Source: SCQP01 sp050747745 (GTDB taxonomy: Bacteria > Acidobacteriota > Terriglobia > Terriglobales > SCQP01). Taken from it: a DNA stretch of 64,000 nucleotides. The DNA lies in the NCBI GenBank assembly GCA_050747745.1, contig JBOGKM010000075.1:4685-68684 (forward strand). Direction: 5' to 3'. Below the pieces are notes generated by a model. The model did no database searches. It worked only from the letters and a program-made list of their open reading frames with translations, and was not told the origin of the DNA. Position numbers and translations under genes: made by a program. Below, piece after piece: positions 40,538-53,923 of this stretch; the first letter of the stretch is position 1; each line of letters begins with the position of its first letter.

Positions 40538-41758
40538 TTACTCGAACCGGAGTGCTTCGATCGGATCCAGCCGCGCGGCCTTCTGCGCCGGGTAGAAACC
40601 GAAGAACACGCCGATCGCGGCTGAGAACAGCGCGGCCACGACGATCGAGGCCATGGAGACGTCCACCGGCCACTGCGCAATCGCGGAAATAATCCACGAC
40701 GTGCCCAGCCCGAAGACGATGCCGATGATGCCGCCGATCACCGCCAGCACCAGCGCCTCGATCAGGAATTGCCGCTGCACGTCCGCTTCGGTCGCGCCCA
40801 CCGCCATGCGAATCCCGATCTCGCGCGTGCGCTCGGTCACCGACACCAGCATGATGTTCATGATCCCGATGCCGCCCACCAGCAGCGACACGCTGGCGAT
40901 CGAGGCCAGCAGAATGGTCATGATCTTGGCGCTCTCGTTGGCGACGTCGGCATAGGCGGCCAGGTTCATCACCGCGAAATCATCCGGCTGGCCCGACCGG
41001 ATGCGGTGGCGGCTGCGCAGCAGATCGGTGATCTGCTGCTGGGCTTCCGCGGTGGCCTGGTTGGAAACCGCCGATATCGCGATGTTGTTCAGCCAGAAGT
41101 CGCCCGTGATTTTTTTCAGCAGTGTGGTGTAGGGAATGTAAACGTTGTCGTCCTGGTCCTGGCCCATGCCGCTCTGCCCTTTGGCGATAAGCGTCCCCGC
41201 CACCTTGAACGGCAAGTTGGCGATCTGGATGGTCTTGCCCACCGGATTGGCGCCGTCGGGAAACAGGTTGTTGACCACGGTGGCGCCCAGCACGGCGACG
41301 TTATTGGCGTCCTTCACGTCCTGTTCGCTGAAGCTCGCGCCTTGATTGAATTGCCAGGCGCGAATGTCAAAATAGCTCGGTTCGGTGCCGTTGATATGCG
41401 TGCCCCAGTTGTTGGCCCCGTAGATGACTTGCTCGCTGGCGCTGGCCCCCGCCGCGGCGGCGCGCACCGTGGGCACGTCCGCCAGGATCGCCTGCTCGTC
41501 GGCGTAGGTGAGGGTTTTGGTTTGCCCCCAGCCCAGTTGTACCGCGCCCGCCTGATGGCTGCCTGACTGCACGTAAAGCAGATTGCTGCCCATCGCCTGG
41601 ATGCGCGCCTGCACCTGCTCGCTCGCCCCCTGGCCCACGCCCACCATGGCGATCACCGCGCCCACGCCAATGATAATGCCCAGCATGGTCAGCATCGAGC
41701 GCATCTTGTTGCGCGTCAGCGCCATCAGCGCCACCCGCAAAATGGAGGCAAGATCCAC
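40538..41758 (-). CDS. MacB-like ABC transporter permease
   Basis: A 406-residue membrane protein: TM1 at about 20-42 (SMLTMLGIIIGVGAVIAMVG), a MacB-type periplasmic domain at about 45-270, then the FtsX block with three spans (ERTREIGIRMAVGAT in the coupling loop) ending in ARLDPIEALRFE. It is half the length of ADOP proteins because it is not duplicated. It lies one base after the ATPase gene and completes a MacA-type adaptor / ATPase / permease set. Confidence 0.93.
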   Translation of the reverse strand: MDLASILRVALMALTRNKMRSMLTMLGIIIGVGAVIAMVGVGQGASEQVQARIQAMGSNLLYVQSGSHQAGAVQLGWGQTKTLTYADEQAILADVPTVRAAAAGASASEQVIYGANNWGTHINGTEPSYFDIRAWQFNQGASFSEQDVKDANNVAVLGATVVNNLFPDGANPVGKTIQIANLPFKVAGTLIAKGQSGMGQDQDDNVYIPYTTLLKKITGDFWLNNIAISAVSNQATAEAQQQITDLLRSRHRIRSGQPDDFAVMNLAAYADVANESAKIMTILLASIASVSLLVGGIGIMNIMLVSVTERTREIGIRMAVGATEADVQRQFLIEALVLAVIGGIIGIVFGLGTSWIISAIAQWPVDVSMASIVVAALFSAAIGVFFGFYPAQKAARLDPIEALRFE

Positions 41759-41759
41759 G

Positions 41760-42572
41760 TCAGTCCTCCTCCTCCGCGCCCGCTTCCGGCATGGCCTTCA
41801 GGATCTCCTCGGCGTCGTTGGGGTGCGCCACCGGCTCATCGCGCCGGATGCGCCCATCCTTGAACAACACGATGCGCGAGGCGTACTGCGCGATGTCGGG
41901 TTCATGCGTCACGAGCACGATGGTGATGCCACGCTCGCGGTTGAGGCGCTGGAAAATGTCCATGATCTCGGCGCTGGTGCGGCTGTCCAGATTGCCCGTC
42001 GGCTCATCCGCCAGCAGCAGCGAGGGGTGGTTCATCAGCGCCCGTGCGATCGCCACCCGCTGCTGCTGTCCGCCGGAAAGCTGGCTGGGATAATGGTTCT
42101 CGCGCTCGGCCAAACCCACGATGCGCAGCGCCTCGCGCGCGCGTTCCTGCCGCTCCTCGGCCGGTATCCGCGCATATAGCGCCGGCAGCTCCACGTTCTC
42201 CAGCGCCGTGGTCCGGCTCAGCAAATTGAAGCCCTGAAACACAAACCCCAACTTGCGGTTGCGGATGTGCGCCAGCTCGGTCTTGTCCAGCGTCGATACA
42301 TCCACGCCGTCCAGCTTGTAGTTGCCCTTCGTGGGCCGGTCCAGTCCCCCCAGCAGGTTCATGAACGTGCTCTTGCCGCCGCCGGACGCGCCCATGATGG
42401 CCACGAACTCGCCCCGGTATATGGTCACGTCCACTCCCCGCAACGCATGCACCTGCACCTCGCCCAGATCGTAGGTCTTGTAGACTCCCGCGACCTCGAT
42501 CACCGGCACTTCGCCTGCGCCACGCGCAGCCGCCTCGGTCAGAGCTTCGCTGCTGGTGAGGATCTCGCCCAT
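41760..42572 (-). CDS. MacB-like ABC transporter ATPase
   Basis: A 270-residue ATP-binding protein. Motifs are Walker A GASGGGKST (most relatives have SGSGKST, so the third Gly is slightly unusual), the Q-loop FVFQGFNLL, the signature LSGGQQQR, Walker B LLLADEPT and the H-loop VLVTHEP. It powers the permease downstream in a tripartite MacAB-type exporter for drugs, peptides or lipids. About 20 extra residues lie at each end. It starts 10 bases after the adaptor gene. Confidence 0.94.
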   Translation of the reverse strand: MGEILTSSEALTEAAARGAGEVPVIEVAGVYKTYDLGEVQVHALRGVDVTIYRGEFVAIMGASGGGKSTFMNLLGGLDRPTKGNYKLDGVDVSTLDKTELAHIRNRKLGFVFQGFNLLSRTTALENVELPALYARIPAEERQERAREALRIVGLAERENHYPSQLSGGQQQRVAIARALMNHPSLLLADEPTGNLDSRTSAEIMDIFQRLNRERGITIVLVTHEPDIAQYASRIVLFKDGRIRRDEPVAHPNDAEEILKAMPEAGAEEED

Positions 42573-42582
42573 GATTGCGCCC

Positions 42583-44037
42583 CTAGTGCCCCGGCCGTCC
42601 GCCCGCGCCCGGCAGACTGCTGCTGGTCTGGACCAGCTCGCCGGTGACCACCCGCTCGCCGGGCCGGAGCTGGCCCTGCAGAACCTGAGTGATCGCGGTG
42701 TTGGTGAAGTCGGTGATTCCGGTCCGCACTTTCACCGGCGCCAGGTTCTGATTGCCATCCAGCGTCCACACGATTGCCGTGGTGGGACGGTTGGTCTGGC
42801 CGCCCTGCACCTGCCCCTGCTGGCCCGCCGCGGGCGGATCCGCCTGCGCCTGGGCGCCCGCCGCCCCAGCGGCGCTGTCCGCCTGCATGCCGTATTGCTC
42901 CAGCAACGCGCGCAGCTCGGCCGGCGTCATGTGCGGTTTGAACCGCAGCGCTGAATTCGGCACCTCCAGCGTATTGCTGGCCGTGGCTACGGGAATGTTC
43001 ACGTAGGCGGTCATGCCCGGAAACAGCCGGTCGCCGAAGTTTGTAAACTCGATGATGGTGTCGTACTCGACCACGTTCTGCATCGTGGTGGCGTTCATGC
43101 GCAACTGCTTCACCACGCCGTGATAGGTCGTGTCCGGATACGCGTCCACGGTGAAGGTGGCCGGATCGCCGACTTTCAGCCGCCCCTCGTCGCTCTCGTC
43201 GGTCTGCATGTACACCCACATGGTGTTCACATCGGTGGCTTCGCTGAACAGCAGCGGCGCGGAAAACGAACTGGCCACGGTCTGGCCCACATCCACCGCG
43301 CGGTTGATAATCACCCCGTCCACCGGCGCATAGATGTTGCAGTAGCCCAGGTTGGTTTCCGCCGTTTTCACCGCGTTGTTCTTGCCCGCCACCGTGGCCT
43401 GCGCCTGCTTCACCGCCGCCTGCGCCGCCTGCAGCGAAGCCTGGTTCTGCGCCACCCCCGCCTTGGCGCTGGCCAGCCCGGCCAGGTCCGTCTGATACGT
43501 GGCCACGTCCGTATCCCGCTGCGAAGCCGAATCAATGCCCTGCTGATACAGGCTTACGGTGCGGCCGGCCTGCAGCTTCGCCGCCGTCAGCGCGGCTTGC
43601 GCCTGCTCGACCTTGGCCTGCCCGTCCTGCACGTTGGCTTCGGCCACGCCCACCTGCGCCTGCGCGCTCACTTCCGCCGCCTGGGCGTTGGCCAGGTCCG
43701 ATTGCGCCGACGCCAGCGCGATCTTGTACGCCGTGGGATCAATCTGGGCGATCAACTCGCCCTTTTTCACCCTGGAGTTGAAGTCCACGTTGATGCTGGT
43801 GATAATGCCCGACACCTGCGCGCCAATCGAGACCGTATTGATCGGGTTGACGGTCCCCGTCGCTTGCACCACCGAGACGATGTTGCCGGTCTTCGCCGGC
43901 GAGGTGAAATAGCTGGGCGCCGTCGAGCGGTTGGCAAACAGCACGATGGCGATGATGATCACCACCACCACCGCCGTCAGCGCTTGAAATCCGCGCGAGC
44001 GGAGCAAAGAGCGTGAGTGCCGGTTTGCGGTTGCCAT
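42583..44037 (-). CDS. MacA-like periplasmic adaptor (membrane fusion protein)
   Basis: A 484-residue protein. An N-terminal membrane anchor (about 19-35) is followed by the lipoyl half-motif (GTVNPINTVSIGAQVSG), then a long alpha-helical hairpin at about 115-235, rich in Ala/Gln heptads. The second lipoyl half (YCNIYAPVDGVIINRAVDVGQTV) and beta-barrel/membrane-proximal domains follow. The C-terminal region has a Gln/Gly/Ala-rich insertion at about 400-425 that is not typical of MacA. It links the inner-membrane MacB pair to an outer-membrane channel, which is not in the window. First gene of the operon, divergent from the biotin genes. Confidence 0.92.
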   Translation of the reverse strand: MATANRHSRSLLRSRGFQALTAVVVVIIIAIVLFANRSTAPSYFTSPAKTGNIVSVVQATGTVNPINTVSIGAQVSGIITSINVDFNSRVKKGELIAQIDPTAYKIALASAQSDLANAQAAEVSAQAQVGVAEANVQDGQAKVEQAQAALTAAKLQAGRTVSLYQQGIDSASQRDTDVATYQTDLAGLASAKAGVAQNQASLQAAQAAVKQAQATVAGKNNAVKTAETNLGYCNIYAPVDGVIINRAVDVGQTVASSFSAPLLFSEATDVNTMWVYMQTDESDEGRLKVGDPATFTVDAYPDTTYHGVVKQLRMNATTMQNVVEYDTIIEFTNFGDRLFPGMTAYVNIPVATASNTLEVPNSALRFKPHMTPAELRALLEQYGMQADSAAGAAGAQAQADPPAAGQQGQVQGGQTNRPTTAIVWTLDGNQNLAPVKVRTGITDFTNTAITQVLQGQLRPGERVVTGELVQTSSSLPGAGGRPGH

Positions 44038-44183
44038 GGGACATAACCTTCACTTTTGAGGACGACTTTCCATCCGCGGCGGTTACATGCGCCGCGCCGC
44101 GCGAGCACCAGCGGGACGTGCGGCGCAGCCGCGCTGGGGGCCCGCGCCAATCGAAGCCGGGGGCGCTATCATGGAAGACGCAC

Positions 44184-46313
44184 ATGGCCACCGCAACCAC
44201 TGCCTCGCAATGGACCGTAGAGGATGTTTCCACGCTCTATCACCAGCCCCTGCTGCAGTTGATCGAGCAGGCGCATGCCCTCCATCAGTTGCACCAGCCG
44301 CGGCGCACGGTGCAACTCTGCCATCTGCTCTCCATCAAGACCGGCGGCTGCCCCGAGGATTGTTCCTACTGCCCGCAAAGCGCCCGCTATCACACCGCTG
44401 TGGAAGCGGGCAAACTCATGGACACCGCTGCCGTCCTGCACGCCGCCGGCCAGGCCAAAACCGGCGGAGCCAGCCGCTTCTGCATGGGCGCGGCCTGGCG
44501 GCAGGTGAAGGAAGGACCGGATTTCGACCGCGTGCTGGACATGGTCCGCGGCGTCGCCGCGCTTGACATGGAAGTCTGCTGTACCCTCGGCATGCTCACC
44601 GCCCCGCAAGCGCAGCGGCTGGCCCAAGCCGGCCTGACCGCCTACAACCACAACCTCGACACTTCCCCCGAGTTTTACGGCCACATCATCACCACCCGTA
44701 CCTTTGAGGACCGGCTGCGTACGCTCGAGCACGTGCGCGAGGCCGGCATCTCCGTCTGCTGCGGCGGCATCCTCGGCCTGGGCGAGGACGAAGCCGATCG
44801 CGTGCGCCTGCTGTTTACCCTCGCCGGCATGAACCCCCCACCCGAGAGCGTGCCCATCAACGCCCTGGTCGCCGTCGAGGGCACGCCGCTGGCCCACAAC
44901 CAGCCGGTGGATGCGTTCGAGATGGTCCGCGCCATCGCCACCGCGCGCATCCTCATGCCGCACTCCCGCGTGCGCCTCAGCGCCGGACGCCTGTCGCTCA
45001 GCGATGAGGCCCAGGCCCTGTGCTTTTATGCCGGCGCCAACTCCATCTTCACTGGAGAAAAGTTGCTCACCACCCCCAATTCCGGCGAGGACCACGACCA
45101 TGCGCTGCTGCAAAAGCTGGGCCTGGATCCCGAACCGGCCGGTCACAGCGCGCTGCCCGCCCGCGCTCATGCGCCCGCCGCACTCGACGCCCACTGGGCT
45201 GCGGAACTGGACCAGAGGGAAAGCCAGGCGCGCCGGCGGCGCCTGGGCGAAGCGCAAGGCGAGGATTTTTGTTCCAACGATTATCTCGGCCTCAGCCGCC
45301 ATCCCGGCATCCGCGCGGCCCTGGTCGAGGCGCTCGACCACGGCCTCGAGTTGGGCGCCACCGGCTCGCGTCTGGTGCGCGGCAACCACCCCGCCATTGC
45401 CGAACTCGAGGCCGACTTCGCCGCCTGGCAGAACCGCGAGGCTGCGCTGCTTTATAGCTCCGGGTACTCCGCCTCGCTGGGCGTGCTCTCCGCCCTCCTC
45501 CGCCCCGGCGATATCGTCTTTTCCGACCAGCGTAATCACGCCTCGCTGATCGAGGGCATGCGCGCCTCCGGCGCGCGGCGCGTGCTCGTCCCCCACCTCG
45601 ATCTGGACGCGCTGGAACAACGCCTCTGCCGCTATCCCGCCCTGGGGGCGCAGCGGCGCTGGGTCGTCGTGGAATCGCTCTTCAGCATGGATGGCGATTT
45701 CGCCCCGCTCACCGAAATCGCCGCGCTCTGCCATCGCCATGGCGCCGCCCTGATCGTGGACGAAGCCCACGCCACCGGCCTTTACGGCCCCGAGGGCGCC
45801 GGCCGCGTCGCCGCCGCCGGCCAGGTGGTGCAGGCGGCCGCGGCGGCCGTGCTCCATCCCTGCGGCAAGGCGCTGGGCGCCGCTGGCTGCCTGGTCACCG
45901 GCTCCCGCCGCCTGATCGAATATCTCATCAATACCAGCCGCAGCTTCATCTATTCCACCGCGCCCTCGCCCCTGCTGGCGGTGCAGTTGCGCGCGGCCCT
46001 CGACGTCGTGCGGCGCCAGCCGCTCCGCCGCCGCCAGCTCCTCGCGCTGGCACGGCAGTTGCGAACCGATCTGGCCGCCGCTGGCGTGCCCGCCCTCGGC
46101 GCCGATTCCTCACCCATCCTCCCCGTCCTCGCCGGCAGCGACCAAGCCGCGCTGGCCCTGCAAGCCGCGCTGGCGGAGGAGGGCCTCGACGTCCGCGCCA
46201 TCCGCCCCCCCACCGTCCCCGAGGGCTCGGCGCGCCTGCGCATCACCGTCCATGCCGACCAGAACCCCGCCGCCTGCCGCCTCCTGGCGCGCGTGCTGGC
46301 CGCCCATCTCTGA
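44184..46313 (+). CDS. Biotin synthase / KAPA synthase fusion (BioB-BioF)
   Basis: A 709-residue single frame. Residues 1 to about 315 are BioB: the radical-SAM cluster motif CPEDCSYC at 56-63, the second-cluster Cys residues in RFCMG and EVCCTLGM plus SVCCGGILGLGE, and the conserved Arg in VRLSAGR. A short Ala/Pro-rich linker (about 316-335) leads to BioF, about 336-709. BioF shows EDFCSNDYLGLSRHP, LGATGSRLVRGNHPAI, IVDEAHATGLYGPEGAG and the PLP lysine in HPCGKALGAAG (Lys 562). BioF makes KAPA from pimeloyl-thioester and alanine, the first ring-forming step. BioB inserts sulfur into dethiobiotin, the last step. No stop or frameshift separates them. ATG 44184 is preceded by GGAAG. bioD starts at the next base after the stop, then bioA. 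BioC/BioH-type pimeloyl genes are absent here. Confidence 0.95.
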   Translation: MATATTASQWTVEDVSTLYHQPLLQLIEQAHALHQLHQPRRTVQLCHLLSIKTGGCPEDCSYCPQSARYHTAVEAGKLMDTAAVLHAAGQAKTGGASRFCMGAAWRQVKEGPDFDRVLDMVRGVAALDMEVCCTLGMLTAPQAQRLAQAGLTAYNHNLDTSPEFYGHIITTRTFEDRLRTLEHVREAGISVCCGGILGLGEDEADRVRLLFTLAGMNPPPESVPINALVAVEGTPLAHNQPVDAFEMVRAIATARILMPHSRVRLSAGRLSLSDEAQALCFYAGANSIFTGEKLLTTPNSGEDHDHALLQKLGLDPEPAGHSALPARAHAPAALDAHWAAELDQRESQARRRRLGEAQGEDFCSNDYLGLSRHPGIRAALVEALDHGLELGATGSRLVRGNHPAIAELEADFAAWQNREAALLYSSGYSASLGVLSALLRPGDIVFSDQRNHASLIEGMRASGARRVLVPHLDLDALEQRLCRYPALGAQRRWVVVESLFSMDGDFAPLTEIAALCHRHGAALIVDEAHATGLYGPEGAGRVAAAGQVVQAAAAAVLHPCGKALGAAGCLVTGSRRLIEYLINTSRSFIYSTAPSPLLAVQLRAALDVVRRQPLRRRQLLALARQLRTDLAAAGVPALGADSSPILPVLAGSDQAALALQAALAEEGLDVRAIRPPTVPEGSARLRITVHADQNPAACRLLARVLAAHL

Positions 46314-46940
46314 ATGTCGCGCGGCGTCTTTGTCACCGGTACCGATACTGGCGTCGGCAAAACCGTGGTCGCCGCCGCGCTGGTGCTGGCCCTCCCCGGC
46401 GCCTGCTACTGGAAGCCGATTCAGTCCGGAATCGAAGCCGATCCCGCCACCGACTCCGAGGCTGTGGCGCGCTGCACCGGCCTCCCCGCCGCTCGCATCC
46501 TGCCCGAAGCCTACCGCCTCCGCCTGCCCGCTTCCCCCCACGTTTCCGCCGCCGCCGAAGGCCTCCTCATCGAGCGCGCCCGCTTGGCGCTGCCTCCGGC
46601 CTCCGGCCCGGTCGTCACCGAAGGCGCCGGCGGCCTTCTGGTCCCCATCAATGACCAGTCCACCATGCTCGATCTGATGGTCTGGCTCGGCCTGCCCATC
46701 CTCCTGGTGGCCCGCACCGCGCTCGGCACCATCAACCACACCCTCCTCAGCCTCGAGGCCCTGCGCCGGCGCGGCCTGGAGGTCCGCGCGCTGGTGTTGA
46801 ACGGCGCCCCCGTGCCCTCCACCGCCGATACCCTCCGCCGCTGGGGCCGTCCCCGCCAACTCATCCAATTCCCCACGCTGCCGGCGCTCACCCCCGCCTC
46901 GCTGGCCGCGGCCGGCGAGGCCTTCCGTGGCCTCTTCTGA
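46314..46940 (+). CDS. bioD: Dethiobiotin synthetase
   Basis: A 208-residue P-loop enzyme that closes the ureido ring of dethiobiotin with ATP and CO2. The N-terminal signature FVTGTDTGVGKTVVAAAL is intact, followed by CYWKPIQSG and TEGAGGLLVPI. It begins directly after the bioBF stop with no gap and overlaps bioA by 14 bases, so the three genes are tightly coupled. Confidence 0.95.
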   Translation: MSRGVFVTGTDTGVGKTVVAAALVLALPGACYWKPIQSGIEADPATDSEAVARCTGLPAARILPEAYRLRLPASPHVSAAAEGLLIERARLALPPASGPVVTEGAGGLLVPINDQSTMLDLMVWLGLPILLVARTALGTINHTLLSLEALRRRGLEVRALVLNGAPVPSTADTLRRWGRPRQLIQFPTLPALTPASLAAAGEAFRGLF

Positions 46941-48183
46941 GCTCTATCGCGGACGTGTCTGGTTCCCCTACACCCAGATGCAGGGACTCGCCGCTCCCGC
47001 CGAGTTCGTGCGCGGCGAGGGCGTCTGGCTCCAAGCCCGCGATGGCAGCCGCTACCTCGATGCCGTCAGCTCCTGGTGGGTCACCCTGCATGGCCACGCC
47101 GAGCCGCGCATCGCCGAAGCCATCGCCCGCCAGGCGCGCACCCTCGAGCAGGTGATTCTGGCCGGCTACACCCATCCCCTGGCCGAGGAACTGGCGGAAA
47201 AACTGGTCCGCATCGCACCGCCCGGCCTGACCCGCGTGTTTTATTCCGACGATGGTTCCACCGCCGTCGAAGTCGCCCTGAAAATGGCCCTGCAATGCTG
47301 GCAGCAGCGCGGCCAGCCGCAGCGGCAGCAAATCGTCGCGCTGGAAAACGCCTACCATGGCGACACGCTGGGCGCGATGTCGGTGAGCGCGACGTCGCCG
47401 TTTACCGCGCCCTTCCGGAAGTGGATGTTTCCCATCTCCCGCGTGCCCGCCGGCGACCTCGCCCCGCTGCGGGCGATGCTCGCCCAGCGCGGCCGCGCGG
47501 TGGCGGCGCTGATCCTCGAGCCCCTGCTGCAGGGCGTGGGCGGCATGCGCGTGCATACCCCGGAGTTTTTGCGCGGGGTTCGCCAACTCTGCGATGAGCA
47601 TCAGGTGCTGCTCATCGCCGACGAGGTGCTGACCGGCTTCGGACGGACAGGAACCATGTTCGCCTGCCAGCAGGCAGGGATCACACCCGATGTTCTCTGC
47701 CTCTCCAAAGGTCTCACCGGCGGCGCCTTGGCCATGGCCGCCACGCTGTGTACCGATGCGGTCTACGAAGCGTTTTTATCCGGCGACCGCGAGCGCACGC
47801 TCTTCCACGGGCACTCCTTCACCGGCAACGCCCTGGGCTGTGCGGCTGCGCTGGCCAACCTCGACATTTTCGCCACCGAGCCGGTGATGGAGCGCATCGC
47901 GGCCATGGCCGCCACCCAGGCGCGTTGCCTCGAAAAACTGCGCCCCCACCCCCGCGTCGCCGCCGTGCGCCAGGCAGGCACGATCGCGGCGATCGAGCTG
48001 CGCGGCGCGGGCGCCGGTTATCTCGCCGAAGCCGGCCTGCGCCTCCGCCGCTACTACGAGCAGCAGCGCGTGATGCTGCGCCCGCTGGGGCCAGTGGTCT
48101 ACGTGCTGCCGCCCTACCGCATCCAGCCCGGCGAGTTGGAATGGGTGTGGGAGGTCATCACCGCCTCCCTGCAACAACTCTGA
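46927..48183 (+). CDS. bioA: Adenosylmethionine-8-amino-7-oxononanoate aminotransferase
   Basis: A 418-residue class III aminotransferase from a GTG start, making DAPA from KAPA with SAM as amino donor. Motifs are VWFPYTQM near the start, DAVSSWWVTLHGHAEPRI, YSDDGSTAVEVALKMALQ, the PLP-Asp region LLIADEVLTGFGRTG and the PLP lysine in LCLSKGLTGG. The HGHSFTGNALGCAAALA segment is typical. It ends the biotin operon. With BioBF and BioD, the pathway from KAPA synthesis to biotin is complete. Confidence 0.95.
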   Translation: MASSELYRGRVWFPYTQMQGLAAPAEFVRGEGVWLQARDGSRYLDAVSSWWVTLHGHAEPRIAEAIARQARTLEQVILAGYTHPLAEELAEKLVRIAPPGLTRVFYSDDGSTAVEVALKMALQCWQQRGQPQRQQIVALENAYHGDTLGAMSVSATSPFTAPFRKWMFPISRVPAGDLAPLRAMLAQRGRAVAALILEPLLQGVGGMRVHTPEFLRGVRQLCDEHQVLLIADEVLTGFGRTGTMFACQQAGITPDVLCLSKGLTGGALAMAATLCTDAVYEAFLSGDRERTLFHGHSFTGNALGCAAALANLDIFATEPVMERIAAMAATQARCLEKLRPHPRVAAVRQAGTIAAIELRGAGAGYLAEAGLRLRRYYEQQRVMLRPLGPVVYVLPPYRIQPGELEWVWEVITASLQQL

Positions 48184-48240
48184 GCCGGCCCGGCGCTCTC
48201 CCGCACGCGAAAAGCGGGCGGCATCGCCCCCCGCGCCCAA

Positions 48241-48444
48241 TTAAAGCACGGTTGCATCTTCGGCCAGCAGCCCCTTCGGCCCCTGTTTGACCTCGAACTC
48301 GACCGCCTGTCCTTCGGTAAGCGATTTGTATCCTTCGCCATGAATGGCGGTGTAATGCACGAAGACGTCCTCACCGCTCATGCGCGTAATGAAGCCGTAG
48401 CCCTTGGCGTTATTGAACCACTTGACAGTTCCCTGCTCTTTCAC
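48241..48444 (-). CDS. Cold shock domain protein (CspA family)
   Basis: A 67-residue OB-fold protein. It carries the RNA-binding RNP1 motif in KGYGFI and RNP2 in VFVHY, with the GTVKWFNNAKGYGFI signature. It starts at GTG 48444 with GAGG six bases upstream. Members bind single-stranded nucleic acids and act as RNA chaperones. Size is normal. It is convergent with bioA. Confidence 0.95.
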   Translation of the reverse strand: MKEQGTVKWFNNAKGYGFITRMSGEDVFVHYTAIHGEGYKSLTEGQAVEFEVKQGPKGLLAEDATVL

Positions 48445-48593
48445 TGACTACCTCGCGGAGTTTAAGAATGCGCGCTGGGGAAGATGCTGACTTTCCGTAG
48501 AGCCACCCCGAACACGCGCCACAGAATAGCATGGAAGCGCCAGCCCGCGGCAAGGGTTTTTGCTTTAGGCGGACATCACTCCGGCGGCGATCC

Positions 48594-51179
<2,586 letters not shown>

Positions 51180-51203
51180 CGTAGTGCCTTGCCGATAATA
51201 CTC
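51180..51203 (-). repeat. Duplicated 24-base kinase leader, copy 1
   Basis: The 24 bases directly upstream of the kinase start at 51179 are identical to those upstream of the start at 53762. Both hold TATTAT (51200-51195 here) about 15 bases before the ATG, a possible -10 box. The duplication thus took part of the promoter along. Confidence 0.75.
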
Positions 51204-52415
51204 TAACCGGGAGAGCGCGAGGGAACCGTAACTGACTCTCGCGCCTGTCAGCGGCCGCGGTCAGTTGCCAGTTGCAGCATGCCCAGGTTCTCCGCCGCCA
51301 CCGGCTCGTCCATGAACGCGGCCGTGCGGCCGTCGGGCGTGATGTCAAAAAAGTTCTGCACCCAGACGTCGTTGTAGCTGGCACGCCACAGCTCGGGAAT
51401 TGCGGTCGTCACCTCGGTCAGCGACTGCCCGCTGCGTGTGGTCTTCCAGAGCACGGTGGAGAGATCCGGCTTCCCCTGCAATATGTAAATGGCGCCGCTG
51501 GGCAGCGCCGCAAAGCCAAGCACCCAGCCGTGAAAGATTTGCCGCCCCGGTCCCTTCGGCTCGCTCGCCCATAGCCCCGCCGCTGGGTCACCCTCACGCC
51601 GTGGCGCGGCGATGCGGAACGGCGGCGGCTGGGACTCTCCGGGCGCCAGCGTGCGTGACGACTCGCTGCGGATTTTGGTGCAACCGTGATTGGTAGGAAA
51701 ACATCCCGGCTCCGCGAGCGCGCGCGGCGATCCGCCGTTGATGCCAACGCTGCGCGCTTCTCTCGAGCTCCCGAGCAGCGATAGGAAGTCTACGCTCTGC
51801 CCGCCCCGGCTCCAATGCGGAAATATGTTGAAAAATCCGTCCTGCACCAATGTGACCCCGTCGCTGCCGTCCGCGTTTGCGATGCCGATCCCGGAGTGCT
51901 CATTTCCCTTGAACCAGGCGAAGTAGGCGAGCCGCTTGCCGTCGGGTGAAAACGCCGGCCCCGCCAGCCACCCCGCCGGATCCACGTCCAGAATCCGGAT
52001 GGCCGGTGCCGCGCCACCGGCATCGAGGCTCAGCTCCGCCAGTACCATGTCCACGCGCGCGCTGCCCAACACGATGCGCTTGCCATCGGCGGAAACGTCC
52101 AGATCCACATCGTCGCCCTGGCCGGAAGTAATCTGCTGCAGGCCTTTTCCGCCCGCGCCAATTTTCCAGATGTTAACCGCCCCATCCCGGCTGGAGGCGA
52201 AATAAATCGAGCGGCCATCCGGCGACCATGCCGGCGAATTGACCATGCCCGAACCGGTCAGCAACCGCACCTTGCCCGTCGCCACATTCGCCACCGCCAA
52301 AGCGCGGTACGCCCCCAGCAGCTCCTGCACCACAAAGGCGACCTGGCGGCCATCCGGCGACATCCTGGGAGTGTGGTCACCTCCATCCGTGGCGGCCACG
52401 ATGCGGTGCGGATCC

Positions 52416-53762
<1,347 letters not shown>

Positions 53763-53786
53763 CGTAGTGCCTTGCCGATAATACTC
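53763..53786 (-). repeat. Duplicated 24-base kinase leader, copy 2
   Basis: Identical to 51180-51203 and in the same position relative to the kinase start. Beyond it, the two upstream regions no longer match, which marks one edge of the duplication. Confidence 0.75.
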
Positions 53787-53816
53787 CACGCCCGTGCCTT
53801 CTTCTGATCCAGGACT

Positions 53817-53900
53817 CTAGCGCCGCTCCCACCGCAGCCCTGCCACGCGGCTGAATTCGGCGACATTGCGGCTCAGCAAGGTCAACCGGCGGGCCAACGC
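53817..53900 (-). pseudogene. VapC-type PIN-domain toxin tail
   Basis: On the minus strand the reading ARRLTLLSRNVAEFSRVAGLRWERR plus stop matches the C-terminus of VapC/PIN toxins (pattern TLVTRNxxEFxRVxGLxxE). The catalytic acidic residues and the rest of the domain are gone, and no VapB antitoxin lies nearby. It is a relic between kinase sibling 2 and the PBP4-like gene. Confidence 0.6.
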
Positions 53901-53923
53901 CGGTCCAGACGTGGCCGTGCCAC

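Noticed and set aside
44169..45857. 562-codon minus-strand frame opposite bioBF
   Set aside because: Shadow of a gene with clear catalytic motifs; no start signal or family match.
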